From contig CACYIK010000001.1 in NCBI GenBank assembly GCA_902774395.1, positions 62,001-126,000 on the forward strand: 64,000 nt of DNA. Reading direction: 5' to 3'. Every line of letters begins with the position of its first letter. The first letter of the stretch is position 1. The position numbers and the translations under genes were made by a program. Below, piece after piece: positions 61,364 through 64,000 of this stretch. The notes below the pieces were generated by a model that did no database searches, was not told the origin of the DNA, and saw nothing but the letters and a program-made list of their open reading frames with translations. The stretch is from an uncultured Bacteroidota bacterium. GTDB lineage: Bacteria; Bacteroidota; Bacteroidia; Bacteroidales; P3.

Positions 61364-64000
61364 ATGAAGATAAAGAAGGGTTGGAAGATAACGTGGATCA
61401 CGTTGGGTTCGCTGCTGGGACTGATAGTGCTGGTGGTGGGTGTGGCGTTGTACGTGGTCTCCACCCCCAAGCACCTGACCAAGATAGTGAACAGCTTGGC
61501 AGGTGACTTCATCAACTGTGAGGCTCACTTCGAGAATGTGGACCTCACGCTGCTCTCCACCTTCCCCGATGTGGGACTGGAGGTGAAGAATGTGGTGCTG
61601 GTCAACAAGATGGAGGGCGCTCCATACGACACGCTGGCACATATCGAGAACCTCACCCTCGGCGTCGACCTCAAGGCCTACCTCTTCGACGACCGCGTCA
61701 TTGTCCACCAGGTGCTGGTGGACGGCGTGGAGGCCAACCTTTACGTCAATGCCGATGGCAAGGCCAACTTCGACATCTTCCCCTCGTCGGAAGAGGAGGA
61801 CACCTCCGCCGCCAAGCTGCCTGAAGTGATAGACCTCCGCGAGGTGTCGTTGAACCGTGTCTGCCTCGCATATGTCGACGACCTGTCGGGCATGAATGCC
61901 CGTGTCGACAACCTCGCTATGGCCCTCAACGGCAAGATGGAGGACGACAAAATCGATGCCGACCTCTCGATGGGCATCCCTAGGGTGAGTTTGAAAATGA
62001 ACACTTCGGGAAGCGGCGAGAGAATGCTGGTCTCGGTCAAGGACTTGTCGGTGAACATGGGTGGCGAAAAGAAAGGTGAAGCGTTGAACGCCTCGCTGCT
62101 CCTTGGGAGCGAAGAGATAAACTTCGACATGTCCGACTCTCTGGGACAGCCTGCGCTGAAGAGCAAGTTGGACGACCTTGAGATGGCGCTGTTATGGAAA
62201 GAGACGAGCGGCGAAGTGGATGTCGACATTCGCAAGGGACTGCTCAATGTCGGCGGCACCGAGATGGTGAACAACACGCTGCAGGCGTCGCCCCGCAAGC
62301 TGCTGACGGCGCGTCTCCCGTTTGCCGTCGACCAGAACGATATGAGAATTACGCTGGAGTCTTCCGAGCTCCAACTCGACGAATACAAGCTGCTGCTGGA
62401 AGGCATGGCCCAGCTGGCCAACGAGAACACCCCCCTGACGGTGGATATGAAGGTGCAGACCGACGGCGCTTGGCAATTGAAGCCGCTCTTGGCCATTATC
62501 CCCGACAGCTATGCCGGATTCAAGAAGGGCATGGATGTGGACGGCCGCGTGAGTCTGGCAGCCACAGCCAAAGGCACGCTGACCGATACCACGATGCCCA
62601 TGGTCGACGCCCGTGTGCAGATGGAGGGCGGCCGCTTCAGCTATCCCGCGGCATTGCCCTATACATTATATAATATAAGAGGTGACGTGGCGGCACATGT
62701 GGACATGAGCAGGGGAGGGGTGAGCGGTGCCCGCATCCACCGTCTCTCGGCCCAGACGCAGGGCAGCAAGGTGAGTGTCACCGGCCGTGCCGACAACCTG
62801 ATGGGCGACATGAAGGTCGATGCCCATGTCATCGGTGCGCTGCCCCTCGAGGACCTGCTGCCGCTGGTACCCGAAGGAATGGCGGTCGACGCCCTCGGCG
62901 ATGCCGACCTCGATGTGCAGGCCTGCTTCACGATGAGCCAGCTGAAGCGTCAAGCCTTCGACCAGATGAAGGCTACGGGAAGCCTCAAGTTGGCGAATGT
63001 CGACGTGACGCTCGACAGTATCCACGCCAGCGTGCCCCAATTCGACCTCTCGCTGCAGCTGCCGTCAACATGGGACAATAAGGTGGCCGACGTGACGCTG
63101 AAGACACAGAAATTGAGAATGGAGAGCGGCAACAGCATCAACGCCAAGCTCGAGTATGCAGACATCAATATCGGGGTGAACAACCTGCTGAAGGAAACGT
63201 TGCAGGCCGCATGGGGCATCAGCCTTGGCGAGGCAGAGGCCAAGATGGCTGAGACGCAGTTCTCGTCGGGCGGCCTTACCTGTGCGGGAGAGATGTATCT
63301 TGATACCACGGAGACACATCCGTTGCGCAGGTTCAACCCTCGCTTCCACTTCTTCACCAACAATGCCGTGCTGAGTAATCCCGACTTGCCCGACGCGCTA
63401 CGTATGGCGGAGTTCGACGTGAACTATGATGAAAATATTTTCGACCTCAAGAGCGCACAGTTGCAGCTGAGCCATACCGACTGCGAACTCTACGGCACCG
63501 TGGAGAACTTCAGGGAGTGGCTGGCCGACAAGGCTATGCTGCATGGCGACCTCAATTTCAAGTCGTCGTATACCGACGTGGACCAGCTGATGAACCTTTT
63601 CAGCGGTGTGGGCACCGACAAGGACAGCCTCGAGGCCATGCGCCGCGAGGACACCGTGCCGGCCGACGCCAACCCCTTCATCGTGCCTAAGAATGTCGAC
63701 ATCACCTTCAATACCCATATCCAGCGCAGCGTGGCCTTCGGCAACGACCTGAACGATGTGGCGGGCTCGCTGACGGTGAAAGACGGACAGGCCATCCTCG
63801 ACCAGATGGGCTTCGTCTGCAAGGCCGCGCGCATGCAGTTGACGGCCTACTACCGCTCGCCGCGTCCCAACCACCTCTTCACAGCCATCGACTTCCACCT
63901 GCTCGACATCGAAATTGACGAGCTCATCAATATGATTCCCACCATCGACACGCTGGTGCCTATGCTCAAGGCCTTCAATGGCAACGCCAACTTCCATCTG
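61364..64000 (+). CDS. AsmA-like family protein (3' end off window)
   Basis: The frame opens at ATG 61364, right after the TAG of the lipoprotein gene, and remains open for 879 codons to the right edge. One N-terminal membrane helix (ITWITLGSLLGLIVLVVGVA, about 9-28), then beta-rich repeats as in AsmA/TamB-like bridge proteins (FPDVGLEVKNVVLVN near 68-82; further VEANLYVNADGKANFDIFP). AsmA-like proteins span the periplasm and are linked to lipid transport or outer-membrane assembly. The C-terminal region is outside the window. Confidence 0.88.
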   Translation, partial: MKIKKGWKITWITLGSLLGLIVLVVGVALYVVSTPKHLTKIVNSLAGDFINCEAHFENVDLTLLSTFPDVGLEVKNVVLVNKMEGAPYDTLAHIENLTLGVDLKAYLFDDRVIVHQVLVDGVEANLYVNADGKANFDIFPSSEEEDTSAAKLPEVIDLREVSLNRVCLAYVDDLSGMNARVDNLAMALNGKMEDDKIDADLSMGIPRVSLKMNTSGSGERMLVSVKDLSVNMGGEKKGEALNASLLLGSEEINFDMSDSLGQPALKSKLDDLEMALLWKETSGEVDVDIRKGLLNVGGTEMVNNTLQASPRKLLTARLPFAVDQNDMRITLESSELQLDEYKLLLEGMAQLANENTPLTVDMKVQTDGAWQLKPLLAIIPDSYAGFKKGMDVDGRVSLAATAKGTLTDTTMPMVDARVQMEGGRFSYPAALPYTLYNIRGDVAAHVDMSRGGVSGARIHRLSAQTQGSKVSVTGRADNLMGDMKVDAHVIGALPLEDLLPLVPEGMAVDALGDADLDVQACFTMSQLKRQAFDQMKATGSLKLANVDVTLDSIHASVPQFDLSLQLPSTWDNKVADVTLKTQKLRMESGNSINAKLEYADINIGVNNLLKETLQAAWGISLGEAEAKMAETQFSSGGLTCAGEMYLDTTETHPLRRFNPRFHFFTNNAVLSNPDLPDALRMAEFDVNYDENIFDLKSAQLQLSHTDCELYGTVENFREWLADKAMLHGDLNFKSSYTDVDQLMNLFSGVGTDKDSLEAMRREDTVPADANPFIVPKNVDITFNTHIQRSVAFGNDLNDVAGSLTVKDGQAILDQMGFVCKAARMQLTAYYRSPRPNHLFTAIDFHLLDIEIDELINMIPTIDTLVPMLKAFNGNANFHL

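Overview
The window looks like a chromosome segment from a GC-rich member of the Bacteroidales (Bacteroidota). The evidence is as follows. Promoters have the Bacteroidota -7 element TAnnTTTG, usually with a TTG about 19-20 bases upstream. Two large surface proteins end in a type IX secretion-like sorting domain. There is a SusC/TonB-type receptor with a carboxypeptidase-regulatory-like N-domain. Adenylate kinases have a short lid, and LytTR/LytS regulators and a fused NfnAB are present. I found one small RNA gene, the bacterial SRP RNA, and no tRNA or rRNA. No species can be named from the sequence alone.

Layout, left to right. 1-3421 (minus): clpC, cut by the left edge, behind a DUF6266 gene that carries an in-frame GC-rich repeat element. 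3815-7731 (plus): a two-gene defence-type island that looks more AT-rich than its surroundings, with a YhcG/DUF1016 PDDEXK nuclease and a fused nuclease/adenine methyltransferase. 8122-15831 (plus): gyrA, a TPR protein, a TonB-dependent receptor and a catalytically dead M16 peptidase. 15922-25327 (minus): a long run of nrnA-FKBP fusion, FKBP lipoprotein, adk, obgE, PAP2, cvpA, dus, TPR lipoprotein, pyrB, pyrI and a small membrane protein. 25334-25913: no gene, only repeats and a terminator. 25914-28835 (minus): a BspA-like surface protein with a long structured leader, and an MntA-type nucleotidyltransferase. 28950-31940 (minus): prfB, a ZIP transporter, SRP RNA and an acid phosphatase. 31956-41722 (minus): nfnAB, a second adk, a LytTR/LytS two-component pair and a four-gene efflux system without ATPase (two permeases, HlyD, TolC). 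41954-45293 (plus): pyrophosphate-type PFK, an EnvC-like factor and lpxH. 45459-50362 (minus): oligopeptide-binding lipoprotein, amidohydrolase, atpC, atpD. 50724-52397 (plus): Na/Pi cotransporter. 52481-56036 (minus): a second BspA-like protein with the same leader, two nucleotidyltransferases and a broken hepT. 56176-58581 (minus): membrane pyrophosphatase. 58795-64000 (plus): pyrE, a SUMF1-like protein, hpt, a lipoprotein and an AsmA-like protein cut by the right edge.

Three themes stand out. First, tandem arrays of 7-10 bp units, often as inverted pairs around a short core, sit between many genes and overlap stop codons. They also run in frame through several coding regions, where they form parts of signal peptides, internal linkers and even start codons. 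Second, two paralogous surface-protein genes share a leader of roughly 300 bases that folds on paper into conserved hairpins and ends in a terminator competing with an alternative pairing; this is a candidate cis-regulatory RNA. The whole block (nucleotidyltransferase plus leader plus surface protein) is duplicated, with the HepT toxin partners eroded in both copies. Third, pyrophosphate economy (PPi-type PFK, membrane PPase) and nucleotide metabolism (pyrB, pyrI, pyrE, hpt, two adk) are well represented.
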